Shown: positions 1 through 9,253 of the stretch, one piece after another
Layout of the letters: the number at the start of each line of letters is the position of its first letter
Position numbering within the stretch: the stretch's first letter is position 1
Assembly (NCBI GenBank): GCA_012842235.1
Contig: DUTE01000192.1
Span: 1 to 11,105 of the forward strand
DNA: 11,105 bases
Source: Bacillota bacterium
GTDB taxonomy: Bacteria > Bacillota > DTU065
Direction: 5' to 3'
Program-made: the position numbers and the translations under genes
The notes under the pieces: generated by a model
The model's database searches: none
Seen by the model: the letters and a program-made list of their open reading frames with translations, nothing else
Told to the model about the DNA's origin: nothing

Positions 1-512
1 ACCCTTGTTCTTTCTCCTCCTGAAAAACTAGATATAGGTCTATTCTTATCAGTTTCAAGAAAACCAAGACTGTTAAATATTGTCTCTAAACGAGCATTTG
101 CTTGGTAACCTTCCTCTAATGCATACCACTCTTGAAGCTGATCTAGACGCTCTAATGCTAACTGTAAATCACTGCCTCTTAAATGGGGGATTTCTTGAGT
201 TAAATTAAATATTTCTTTCTCACATTGGTAGTACTTTTGTAGTGGTTCAGAAAGAAAATCTAGTAGGGGTGTAGATAAAGTAAAGTCTTTAGATTGTGCT
301 AAATAACCTACTGTTGTCCCGGAACTAAGAAAGACCTCACCATCATCTTCTTTTTCTTCTTGAGCTATTATTTTAAGAAGAGTTGATTTACCGGTTCCAT
401 TTGCTCCTACAAGACCTACTCTTTCTCTCTGGTTGATTGCAAAACTTATATTAGAAAATATCTCTTTGGAGCCATAATATTTAGTAAGATTATTGACCTG
501 AAGGATCGCCAT
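1..512 (-). CDS. ABC-F family ATP-binding protein, N-terminal part (cut by window edge)
   Basis: I translated this by hand from the ATG at 512; 170 codons are visible before the left edge. The product starts MAILQVNNLTKYYG, has Walker A GANGTGKST at residues 36-44, a Q-loop glutamine near 72 and the ABC signature SGGER at 164-168, preceded by SSF. The long, charged insert between Q-loop and signature (about residues 75-160) and the soluble start at a nucleotide-binding domain are typical of ABC-F proteins (Uup, EttA, YdiF, resistance factors), which carry two ATPase domains on one chain and act on ribosomes rather than in membranes. The second domain, interdomain linker and any resistance-type features lie outside the window, so housekeeping and antibiotic-resistance subfamilies cannot be told apart. 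A possible ribosome binding site AGAGGT lies 8 bases before the ATG, inside the upstream gene. The start overlaps that gene by 23 bp in another frame, which suggests co-transcription. Family call is firm, subfamily is not. Confidence 0.88.
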   Translation of the reverse strand, partial: MAILQVNNLTKYYGSKEIFSNISFAINQRERVGLVGANGTGKSTLLKIIAQEEKEDDGEVFLSSGTTVGYLAQSKDFTLSTPLLDFLSEPLQKYYQCEKEIFNLTQEIPHLRGSDLQLALERLDQLQEWYALEEGYQANARLETIFNSLGFLETDKNRPISSFSGGERTR

Positions 513-1503
513 CTACAAAAACCTCTTTCCAGACAGTCAGTGTATCTTTATCCCATAGTTGTTTAGTGTACAACACATCTAAACCCTCGCTTGGGAAATA
601 GTAATAAACCTCTCCACGATAGTCTTCCCCAGCAACGGTAAGTGCCTCTTTGTCTTGAGCAAGATCACTCAACAACACTTGCTCAAAAGAGTTTTGGTAG
701 ACTTTATTGGCATATTTTACTTGCATCTCTAACTCATCAAAGGGTAGAAACTCTTTTTCCCATACAAATTCACTACCATCTGCAGAAAAAAACATTCTTT
801 TGGCTAAATTTAGCCGATCCTTAAATGGATATTGATAGCCTGTTATTATCCAACCATCATGCCAATAAACATCGATATCTTTGGGGATAAACCCTGAATC
901 TGCCCAATACTCTTTAGCCTTTTCGATAATAATTGGTATATCCACAAGTTCCTTTGGCCATATTTCCGCATAAACTACTTCGTTTTCTTTAAGCGAGAGA
1001 ATAGCTAAAACATCTTCTCTTGAATTTGCTTTGTTTTCTATATAAGCATTAGATATGTCATATTGTTTTTTATTAACAGTTATTGTTTCCTTATCCCACT
1101 TTGTTACTTCTCCATATACATAGGTATATCTTTCATCTACATATAAACCGGCAACCTCTTGACTAAATGGGATATACATCATAACTAAAGTTCCTTCTTT
1201 AGGAGCTTTTTTAAGTTTTTCCCATCTGTTTTTTTGCCAGATCTTTGAATTCTCACTAACAATATACAAAGAGGGTGCTCTAGAAGTAGGGGCATCTTCT
1301 CGAATGACATCAATAATAAATTCTTTATCCTTAGCATATAGAACAGTACCACTTACTGTAATACCAGAGCCAGAGATGTATATTTCTTCCCAAAGAGGAT
1401 CAGACAATACCATTTCTCTTTGAGAATACCAGGTATAAAAAACAACAATTACCATAACTATTAAAATTATGATAAAAATACCCCATTTTTTCTTATCCTT
1501 CAT
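490..1503 (-). CDS. Membrane-anchored protein of unknown function, 337 residues
   Basis: I do not recognise this protein. A lysine-rich start (MKDKKK) is followed by one hydrophobic segment at about residues 8-24, with no cleavage site that I find convincing and no cysteine in the whole chain. By the positive-inside rule this predicts an N-in, C-out single-pass anchor with about 310 residues outside the membrane. The outer part is rich in tryptophan (about 13) and tyrosine and reads as mostly beta-strand. It contains a recurring short motif: KDKEFII near 58-64, WDKETITV at 136-143 and WDKDTLTV at 317-324. The ATG at 1503 has a modest GGTGG-type ribosome binding site upstream. A TATAAT box lies about 45 bases upstream of the ATG. 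The 3' end overlaps the ABC-F gene by 23 bp. A cell-envelope role is inferred only from topology. The coding call is solid because of length, the single-anchor organisation and sensible composition. Confidence 0.85.
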   Translation of the reverse strand: MKDKKKWGIFIIILIVMVIVVFYTWYSQREMVLSDPLWEEIYISGSGITVSGTVLYAKDKEFIIDVIREDAPTSRAPSLYIVSENSKIWQKNRWEKLKKAPKEGTLVMMYIPFSQEVAGLYVDERYTYVYGEVTKWDKETITVNKKQYDISNAYIENKANSREDVLAILSLKENEVVYAEIWPKELVDIPIIIEKAKEYWADSGFIPKDIDVYWHDGWIITGYQYPFKDRLNLAKRMFFSADGSEFVWEKEFLPFDELEMQVKYANKVYQNSFEQVLLSDLAQDKEALTVAGEDYRGEVYYYFPSEGLDVLYTKQLWDKDTLTVWKEVFVDGDPSGQ

Positions 1504-1544
1504 ATGCCGCCCACCATCCTCTCTTATGTATTTTAACTTCTGCT

Positions 1545-1573
1545 ATTATAAGCATTCTTCCTTTAATCTAATA
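1545..1573 (-). promoter_or_regulatory. Weak candidate promoter for the 337-residue membrane protein gene
   Basis: A perfect -10 box TATAAT is read on the minus strand at 1550-1545, between the upstream terminator and the ATG at 1503, giving a leader of about 35 bases. The hexamer 17 bases upstream (TATTAG) is a poor -35 match, and a TG dinucleotide is one base out of place for an extended -10. The position just after a terminator supports a promoter here, but the exact boxes are uncertain. Confidence 0.4.
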
Positions 1574-1590
1574 CCCTACCATCTTTTAAA

Positions 1591-1624
1591 AATAAAACTG
1601 CCGCGAAACCGCGGCAGTTTTATT
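1591..1624 (-). terminator. Intrinsic terminator after the homocitrate/citrate synthase-like gene
   Basis: A perfect 15-bp stem (1591-1605 with 1610-1624) closes a 4-base loop, with a GC-rich core CTGCCGCG. On the minus strand the stem runs into TTTTATTTTT. It begins 17 bases after the stop codon at 1641-1643. Because the outer stem is A/T on both sides, it could also stop transcription from the opposite direction. Confidence 0.93.
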
Positions 1625-1640
1625 TATCTTATTGCAACTA

Positions 1641-2921
1641 TTATGGCGTCACAGTCATAATCTTTGCAGCTTCATCAGGATACTCAGCAATAAACCTTAA
1701 TTCATCAGGCAAAAGAGGTTTTTGATTATGAGCGGTTGCCAATTGAACTAAATGCAACAGTCGTCTTTCATGTTCGACTGGTATATCCATACCCATTTTT
1801 TCAAATACATGTCTTAAGCCTTTCATGCCACCATATTCACCTGTTGTGATAATTCTACCACTTTCTAGGGTAAGTTCACTAGGAATACCTAGGTCTTCAG
1901 GAGAATAGATCTCATAATTTTTGCGATCTTTAAGAATTCCATCGGCATGAATTCCCGATTCATGAGCAAAAGCATTGCTTCCTACACCCACTTGATTTAT
2001 AGGTATAGGTACCCCAAAAGAGCGAGCGACATAGTTTGATATCTTCCAAGCCATAGTCAAATCAACATTTGGATCGAGGATATCTCTATTTCTTAAACCA
2101 CGAGATTTAGTCAAAGCCAAAATTACTGAAACAAGATCAGCATTACCAGCACGCTCACCCATTCCATTAACGGTTACGTTAATGTAAGCATCGACACCTG
2201 CATCTAATGCCCCCATTGCGCCTTCTACCGAATTTGCAACAGCATAACCAGTATCGTTGTGGCAGTGAAGTTCAATTGGCAGCTGAACTTCCTTTGCTAG
2301 CATGTAAACACTATCATAGATACTATTGGCTCTGTCATACCCTAAAGTATCACAATAGCGAATACGATCAGCACCATGCTGTTTAGCTGCTAAAGCAAAT
2401 TTTAAAAGATAATCTTCGTCATAGCCGTGATCTTCACGCTCTGCAGCTGTACGGGAAGCATCTTCTGCATTCACGCCTATGGTCTTTACACCTGCTTCAC
2501 GTGCTGCATCTACAGCTTCGGTCATCATTTTGAGAATATCATCGCGATTCATTTTGTTGCCAAATTTCCCTACTGTCATAATAAGAGAAGTAGATATTGA
2601 AAGGTTTAAGTGTTCAACTTTTGTAAGTTTTAAAGCTTTGTGAACATCTTCAACAGTCGCTCTTACCCAACCTTCAAGTCTAATATTCTCAAAAAAGCCT
2701 TTTTTCTCTAAATCAAGATTAGCATTAATGTAATTAGTCTCATGTTCTAGGGCAGGAAAACCAAATTCGGATTGAAATATGCCCATCTGATCTAAATAAT
2801 GGTTTAGCATGGTCTTTTGAAGTTTCGAAAGGCCGATATTTGCCGTCTGAACGCCATCACGATTTGTGACGTCGATAAGATAAACACGGGGTTTATCGCC
2901 TCTAACTTTGGGTTCTTTCAC
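1641..2921 (-). CDS. Homocitrate synthase-like DRE-TIM acyltransferase; candidate (Re)-citrate synthase
   Basis: The 426-residue product belongs to the isopropylmalate/homocitrate synthase superfamily, which condenses acetyl-CoA with a 2-oxo acid. Visible landmarks are the N-terminal DVTNRDGVQ (17-25) with the catalytic Arg21 and metal-binding Asp22, AEDASR (152-157), the metal-binding HCHNDTG (219-225), NGMGERAGNADL (252-263) and FAHESGIHADGI (318-329). The chain is longer than a typical NifV (about 380) and shorter than LeuA (about 500), and I see no LeuA-type C-terminal regulatory domain. The first motif has V where homocitrate and isopropylmalate synthases usually have E (RDGEQ). From family knowledge, the (Re)-citrate synthases of anaerobes such as Clostridium kluyveri fall in this superfamily and are often annotated as homocitrate synthase; I infer this is one, but NifV/HCS activity is not excluded. 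No nif, lysine or leucine genes are adjacent. The start is GTG at 2921, 6 bases after a perfect GGAGGTGA. It has its own promoter and terminator. Confidence 0.9.
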   Translation of the reverse strand: MKEPKVRGDKPRVYLIDVTNRDGVQTANIGLSKLQKTMLNHYLDQMGIFQSEFGFPALEHETNYINANLDLEKKGFFENIRLEGWVRATVEDVHKALKLTKVEHLNLSISTSLIMTVGKFGNKMNRDDILKMMTEAVDAAREAGVKTIGVNAEDASRTAAEREDHGYDEDYLLKFALAAKQHGADRIRYCDTLGYDRANSIYDSVYMLAKEVQLPIELHCHNDTGYAVANSVEGAMGALDAGVDAYINVTVNGMGERAGNADLVSVILALTKSRGLRNRDILDPNVDLTMAWKISNYVARSFGVPIPINQVGVGSNAFAHESGIHADGILKDRKNYEIYSPEDLGIPSELTLESGRIITTGEYGGMKGLRHVFEKMGMDIPVEHERRLLHLVQLATAHNQKPLLPDELRFIAEYPDEAAKIMTVTP

Positions 2922-2931
2922 TGCACTTCAC

Positions 2932-2935
2932 CTCC
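2932..2935 (-). promoter_or_regulatory. Ribosome binding site deciding the GTG start of the synthase gene
   Basis: The core of a GGAGGTGA Shine-Dalgarno sequence (minus strand, about 2935-2928) lies 6 bases before the GTG at 2921. No in-frame ATG lies nearby, so the non-ATG start is well supported. Confidence 0.8.
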
Positions 2936-2979
2936 AAATCCACAACACTGTCGTTAATTTCAGCATTTGTGATGTTGAT

Positions 2980-3008
2980 ATCTTACCTTTTGAGAATAAT
3001 ATTGTCAA
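2980..3008 (-). promoter_or_regulatory. Sigma-A-type promoter of the synthase gene
   Basis: A consensus -35 box TTGACA (3008-3003) is separated by exactly 17 bases from a -10 box TAAGAT (2985-2980), both read on the minus strand. Transcription would begin near 2973, giving a leader of about 50 bases before the GTG at 2921. This gene is therefore transcribed independently of gatCAB. Confidence 0.82.
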
Positions 3009-3024
3009 GGGTTTCGTTATAAAC

Positions 3025-3064
3025 ATACAGTACTTTGTATTTAGTAATGCTGTATACACTGTAT
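3025..3064. promoter_or_regulatory. Operator-like repeats upstream of the synthase promoter
   Basis: An inverted repeat ATACA-N6-TGTAT spans 3025-3040, centred about 60 bases upstream of the predicted transcription start. A second block, CTGTATACACTGTAT (3050-3064), holds two directly repeated CTGTAT units 8 bases apart around the palindrome TGTATACA. The location upstream of the -35 box suits an activator, but the regulator is unknown and the region is AT-rich, so chance is possible. Confidence 0.35.
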
Positions 3065-3089
3065 TTGTGTTTTATCTTTGCATAAATAT

Positions 3090-3122
3090 ACAGCAGGCTG
3101 TATGGTTTTTACAGCCTGCTGT
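3090..3122 (-). terminator. Hairpin terminator after gatB
   Basis: A perfect 12-bp stem, 3090-3101 (ACAGCAGGCTGT) with 3111-3122, encloses a 9-base loop and starts 8 bases after the gatB stop codon. On the minus strand it is followed by ATATTTATG, a mediocre U-tract. The plus-strand flank is more T-rich, but no plus-strand gene exists here, so an end for the ligA-gatCAB transcript is the sensible reading. Confidence 0.65.
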
Positions 3123-3130
3123 TTTGCTTG

Positions 3131-4588
3131 TTATTTTAGCTGATCTAGAGCTTTTTTCAGGAATTCGTTAGCCATTTGTGGATTGGCCTTACCTCTACTT
3201 AATTTCATTACCTGACCTACTAAAAAGCCTAAAACTTTTTCTTTGCCACTAAGATATTCAGCAACTGGATCGGGGTTTGTCTTAATTACTTCCTCAACAA
3301 TTTTTTCTATCTCTGAAGCATCAGTAATCTGTACTAAACCCTTTTCTTTAACAATTGTCGCTGGATCTTTTCCTGTATTAAACATCTCTTCAAAGACAGT
3401 CTTGGCAATTTTAGAAGAGATGACACCTTTATCCTGTAAAGCAAACATCTCAGCAAGGTGTTTTGGTTTTACTTTAACTTCAGTTATATCTACTTCTTGT
3501 TCGTTAACAAGTCTCATAAACTCGCCCATGAGCCAATTGGCAACAACTTTGGCGTCTTTGTAATGTTTAATAACTTCTTCGAAATAATCAGCCATATCCT
3601 TATTGGCTGTAATCAAATCTGCATCATACTCTGGTAGTCCATATTCAGTAATATATCTGTGGTATTTAGCAACCGGCATCTCTGGCAAATTGTCCTTAAG
3701 ATCGTTAACAAACTCATTTGTTAAAACAATTGGCACAAGATCTGGCTCTGGGAAGTAACGATAGTCATGTGCCTCTTCCTTACTCCTCATCGCTTCAGTT
3801 ACTCCACTTGCTTCATCCCAGGTGCGTGTCTCTTGAATGATTTTTTCTCCTCGATCTAAAAGTTCTGCATGTCTTTTTGCTTCATACTCGAGAGCTCTTT
3901 GAACAGATCTAAAAGAATTCATGTTCTTTATCTCTGTTCTTGTACCAAATTTAGTTGCACCTTTTGGCATTAAGGAGATATTGGCATCACAGCGCAGAGA
4001 ACCTTCCTCCATCTTACAGTCACTTACTCCTGCATAACGGAGAATATTCCTTAAAGTTTCAAGATAGATGCGAGCCTCTTCAGGTGAGCGCAAATCTGGC
4101 TCAGATACTATCTCAATTAGGGGAATACCACAGCGGTTATAATCTTCTAAAGAGAATTCACTATCAGTAATAGTTGCTCCTGAGTGAACTGATTTACCTG
4201 CTTCTTCTTCTAAATGAACTCTAGTTATACCTATAACCTTTTTTTCACCATTTACAATAAAATCCACATGACCTCCTAAACAAATAGGAAGATCGTATTG
4301 GGATACTTGGTAAGCTTTAGGAAGATCAGGATAAAAATAATTCTTGCGATCAAATTTGCTCAATAATGAGATATCGGAGTTTAGAGCCAAACCAGCTTTT
4401 ACAGCATATTCTACTGCCTTTTCATTTAACACTGGTAGTGTTCCAGGCAATCCTAAACATACAGGACAGACTTGGCTGTTTGCTTCACTGCCAAACGATG
4501 TACTACAACCACAAAAAAGTTTCGTCTCTGTCATAAGCTCAGCATGTACTTCTAACCCAATAACTATAGTATAGTCTTCAAGTGGCAT
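3131..4588 (-). CDS. gatB: Asp-tRNA(Asn)/Glu-tRNA(Gln) amidotransferase subunit B
   Basis: GatB binds the misacylated tRNA, activates the Glu (or Asp) side chain with ATP and receives ammonia from GatA. The 485-residue product is of normal family length. It opens with VIGLEVHAEL (9-18), has the structural zinc cysteines C26, C28, C41 and C44 (FCGCS and VCPVC), the family signature YFYPDLPKAYQVSQYD near 84-99, RVHLEEEAGKS near 132-142 and DYRYFPEPDL near 276-285. The last 80 or so residues form the tRNA-contacting YqeY-like tail. The ATG at 4588 follows GGAGGTG by about 7 bases; that site is made from the last codons of gatA, and only 3 bases separate the two genes. Translational coupling with gatA is therefore likely. 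Nothing is missing or truncated. Confidence 0.98.
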   Translation of the reverse strand: MPLEDYTIVIGLEVHAELMTETKLFCGCSTSFGSEANSQVCPVCLGLPGTLPVLNEKAVEYAVKAGLALNSDISLLSKFDRKNYFYPDLPKAYQVSQYDLPICLGGHVDFIVNGEKKVIGITRVHLEEEAGKSVHSGATITDSEFSLEDYNRCGIPLIEIVSEPDLRSPEEARIYLETLRNILRYAGVSDCKMEEGSLRCDANISLMPKGATKFGTRTEIKNMNSFRSVQRALEYEAKRHAELLDRGEKIIQETRTWDEASGVTEAMRSKEEAHDYRYFPEPDLVPIVLTNEFVNDLKDNLPEMPVAKYHRYITEYGLPEYDADLITANKDMADYFEEVIKHYKDAKVVANWLMGEFMRLVNEQEVDITEVKVKPKHLAEMFALQDKGVISSKIAKTVFEEMFNTGKDPATIVKEKGLVQITDASEIEKIVEEVIKTNPDPVAEYLSGKEKVLGFLVGQVMKLSRGKANPQMANEFLKKALDQLK

Positions 4589-4591
4589 TTA

Positions 4592-6052
4592 TCACACCTC
4601 CAGTGCTGGAAAGCCTATAGAGCCAATAGCTTTTTCTAAAGCATAGGCTGTATTTAGCATTATATCTTCTTTCAAAGCCGGAGCAAATATCTGTACTCCT
4701 ACAGGTAGTCCCTCAGAGGTAAGACCTGCAGGTAGAGACATCGCAGGTATACCTGCTAAATTAGCAGTGGTAGTAAATATATCTGAAAGATACATAGCTA
4801 GAGGATCTTTATTCTTCTCGCCAAATTTAAAGGCAGGAGAAGGAGTTGTTGGTGTGATTAACACATCAACTTTCTTAAAGGCTTCATCAAAATCTTGTTT
4901 TATCAATGTTCTTGTTTTCAAAGCTTTTAAATAGTAAGCATCATAGAAACCTGAACTTAATGCATAAGTTCCCAATATAATTCTCCGCTTTACCTCTGGA
5001 CCAAATCCCTCTGCTCTTGTGTGTTTAAACATTGTTACAGAATCTCTATCCTCTTTGGATCGATGACCATAACGAACGCCATCAAAACGAGCTAAATTAG
5101 AACTAGCCTCGGCAGTGGCCACCAAATAATAAGCAGCCAAAGCATATTCAGAATGAGGTAAACTTATTTCTATAATCTCTGCACCAAATTCTTCTAAAGC
5201 TTTGATTGAGTTTTTCACATTGCTCTCTACTTCAGGATCAATTCCTTCAGCAAAAAACTCTACAGGAACTCCCACACGTAAACCTTTTATATCTTGACCT
5301 AAATTCTGGAGATAATCAACTTTTTCTAGCGGTAACGAAGTTGAATCTCTTCTATCATGACCAGCCAATAATGTTAAAAGTGCAGCAGCATCAGAAACAT
5401 TCTTGGCAAACGGTCCAATCTGATCTAGTGATGAAGCAAAAGCAATTAAACCATAACGGGAAACAAGACCATAAGTTGGTTTTATACCAACAATTCCCGT
5501 TAATGCTGCAGGCTGTCTAATAGAACCACCAGTATCTGAGCCTAGTGCCAAAGGTGCCTCCATTGCTGCGACTGCTGCTGCAGAACCACCACTTGAACCA
5601 CCAGGTACTCTTTCTAAATCCCATGGATTTTTAGAAGGACCAAAGATAGAGGTTTCTGTAGAAGAACCCATGGCAAACTCATCCATATTGGTTTTACCTA
5701 AAATTGGCATACCAGCTTCTTTTATTTTTGTAATAACAGTTGCATCATAAGGTGGCAAAAAATCCTTAATAATTTTTGAGCAACAGGTAGTTTTCACATG
5801 ATAGGTACATAGATTATCTTTGATAGCAATAGGTATACCTGTAAGACTAGTTGCTGTCTTATCTTTTATCATCTTATCCGCTTTATCAGCGTCTTTTAAT
5901 GCTTGTTCTTTAGTAAGTGTAACAAAGCTATTTACTTTTGGTTCAACAGCCTCAATTCTCTCTAAGTACGCCTCAACTATTTCTCGGCTAGAAACTTCTC
6001 TTTTATCTAAAAGATCACGTAACTCTAGCGCAGACTTATTTATAAGCTCCAA
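4592..6052 (-). CDS. gatA: Asp-tRNA(Asn)/Glu-tRNA(Gln) amidotransferase subunit A (glutaminase)
   Basis: GatA is the amidase subunit that hydrolyses glutamine and passes ammonia to GatB. The 486-residue chain carries the amidase-signature Ser-cis-Ser-Lys triad: Lys78 in PIAIKDN, Ser153 in GGSSGGS and Ser177 in DTGGSIRQP. The order and spacing match known GatA proteins, so it should be active. The start is a TTG at 6052: the N-terminus [15 protein letters not shown] aligns with typical GatA starts, no ATG is nearby, and AAGGAGGG sits 8 bases upstream, overlapping the gatC stop. It lies 14 bp after gatC and 3 bp before gatB. The product works with GatC and GatB in the cytoplasm as a heterotrimer. 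Confidence 0.98.
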   Translation of the reverse strand: MELINKSALELRDLLDKREVSSREIVEAYLERIEAVEPKVNSFVTLTKEQALKDADKADKMIKDKTATSLTGIPIAIKDNLCTYHVKTTCCSKIIKDFLPPYDATVITKIKEAGMPILGKTNMDEFAMGSSTETSIFGPSKNPWDLERVPGGSSGGSAAAVAAMEAPLALGSDTGGSIRQPAALTGIVGIKPTYGLVSRYGLIAFASSLDQIGPFAKNVSDAAALLTLLAGHDRRDSTSLPLEKVDYLQNLGQDIKGLRVGVPVEFFAEGIDPEVESNVKNSIKALEEFGAEIIEISLPHSEYALAAYYLVATAEASSNLARFDGVRYGHRSKEDRDSVTMFKHTRAEGFGPEVKRRIILGTYALSSGFYDAYYLKALKTRTLIKQDFDEAFKKVDVLITPTTPSPAFKFGEKNKDPLAMYLSDIFTTTANLAGIPAMSLPAGLTSEGLPVGVQIFAPALKEDIMLNTAYALEKAIGSIGFPALEV

Positions 6053-6060
6053 TTAAGCCA

Positions 6061-6066
6061 CCCTCC

Positions 6067-6068
<2 letters not shown>
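6061..6068 (-). promoter_or_regulatory. Ribosome binding site deciding the TTG start of gatA
   Basis: AAGGAGGG on the minus strand, overlapping the TAA of gatC, is 8 bases before the TTG at 6052. This strong site compensates for the rare start codon and fixes the gatA start. Confidence 0.8.
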
Positions 6069-8402
<2,334 letters not shown>

Positions 8403-8431
8403 TTATCTATATCCTGCAATCTTGTAACGGT

Positions 8432-8464
8432 AAAAAAGAAACGCCACAAAGGCGCTTCTTTTTT
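8432..8464 (-). terminator. Intrinsic terminator of the metNIQ operon
   Basis: A 14-bp stem (8432-8445 with 8451-8464, one G-U pair) with a 5-base loop and a GC core GCGCC/GGCG runs on the minus strand into TTCTTTTTT. It overlaps the TAA of metQ at 8463-8465. The gap between it and ligA (8358-8431) must then hold the ligA promoter, but I find no convincing pair of boxes there; GATAAT near 8406 with a TTACAA 14 bases upstream is the best and is too close. Confidence 0.93.
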
Positions 8465-9239
8465 AGAATGCTGCAACTATTGATCCTTTATACTCTTTTT
8501 CAAGAAACTCTTTAACTTCTTCTGAGGTTAAAATCTCCGCAAGAATCTTAAATTCTGGCTTATCAAGATCTTTAGTTCTTACGGCAATAATGTTTGCATA
8601 GGGAGATTCACTACCTTCCATTATTAGAGCATCCTTTGTAGGTACAAGGCCACCTTCAAGAGCATAATTGGTATTGATTATAGCAAGATCTAGATCTTGC
8701 AAGGACCTAGGTAACATTGCTGCTTCTAACTCCCTAAACTTTAGGTTGAGAGGATTCTTTACTACATCTAAAGTTGTAGGTAAGATTCCAGCTTTTTTAT
8801 CAAGTTCAATTAGACCACCTGCTTGTAGTAGTAAAAGAGCGCGCCCACCATTGGTTGGGTCGTTAGGAATTCCTACTGAAGCACCTTTTTTTAGTTCATT
8901 TAAATCTTTTATCTTCTTAGAGTAGGCACCCATCGGCTCTATATGAACAGCAACTAAGGATGAAAGTGCAAGTCTTCTATCTTTACTAAATGTTTCTAGA
9001 TAGGGTTTATGTTGAAAAAAGTTAGCATCAAGTTCCCCATCTGCAAGAGCAATATTTGGCTGGACATAATCTGTAAATTCAACAATGACAATTTCTATTC
9101 CCTTAGCTTTTGCCATAGGTTTAATTAGCTCCAAAATCTCTGCGTGTGGCCTAGGCGTTGCACCAATTTTTAGTGTTTCAGCCATAGATAGGCTAGCCAC
9201 CAACAATAATGTTAAAACTACCAGATACTTTTTTTTCAT
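8463..9239 (-). CDS. metQ: Methionine ABC transporter substrate-binding protein (no lipobox)
   Basis: MetQ captures methionine outside the cytoplasmic membrane and delivers it to MetNI. The 258-residue product shows family hallmarks: KIGATPRPHAEIL near 24-36, the motif NFFQHKPYLE at 73-82, EPMGAYSKK near 101-109, GIPNDPTNGGRAL, AIINTNYALEGGL and SPYANIIAVR. The N-terminus is a clear signal peptide (MKKKY, then a hydrophobic run to about residue 17) ending in SLSMA before E21, a good signal peptidase I site. There is no cysteine anywhere, so it cannot be lipid-anchored as most MetQ proteins are. The ATG at 9239 follows AAGGGGG by about 9 bases, 14 bp after metI. As third gene of the operon it should be repressed by SAM through the leader riboswitch. 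Related NlpA-family proteins can bind other ligands, but context makes methionine most likely. Confidence 0.95.
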   Translation of the reverse strand: MKKKYLVVLTLLLVASLSMAETLKIGATPRPHAEILELIKPMAKAKGIEIVIVEFTDYVQPNIALADGELDANFFQHKPYLETFSKDRRLALSSLVAVHIEPMGAYSKKIKDLNELKKGASVGIPNDPTNGGRALLLLQAGGLIELDKKAGILPTTLDVVKNPLNLKFRELEAAMLPRSLQDLDLAIINTNYALEGGLVPTKDALIMEGSESPYANIIAVRTKDLDKPEFKILAEILTSEEVKEFLEKEYKGSIVAAF

Positions 9240-9253
9240 AATTTATGCCCCCT

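Noticed and set aside
1591..1624. Perfect palindrome considered as an operator or attachment site
   Set aside because: Its GC core, 4-base loop, flanking U-run and position just after a stop codon are fully explained by an intrinsic terminator.
1469..1660. Plus-strand open frame of 63 codons over the gap between the synthase gene and the membrane protein gene
   Set aside because: No ribosome binding site or recognisable domain, and it spans the strong terminator palindrome and promoter region of the minus strand.
2908..3171. Plus-strand open frame of 87 codons with hydrophobic content across the gatB-synthase gap
   Set aside because: It starts at a TTG with no ribosome binding site, overlaps the ends of two firm genes, and covers the promoter, repeats and terminator hairpin of the opposite strand. 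Hydrophobicity comes from T-rich sequence.
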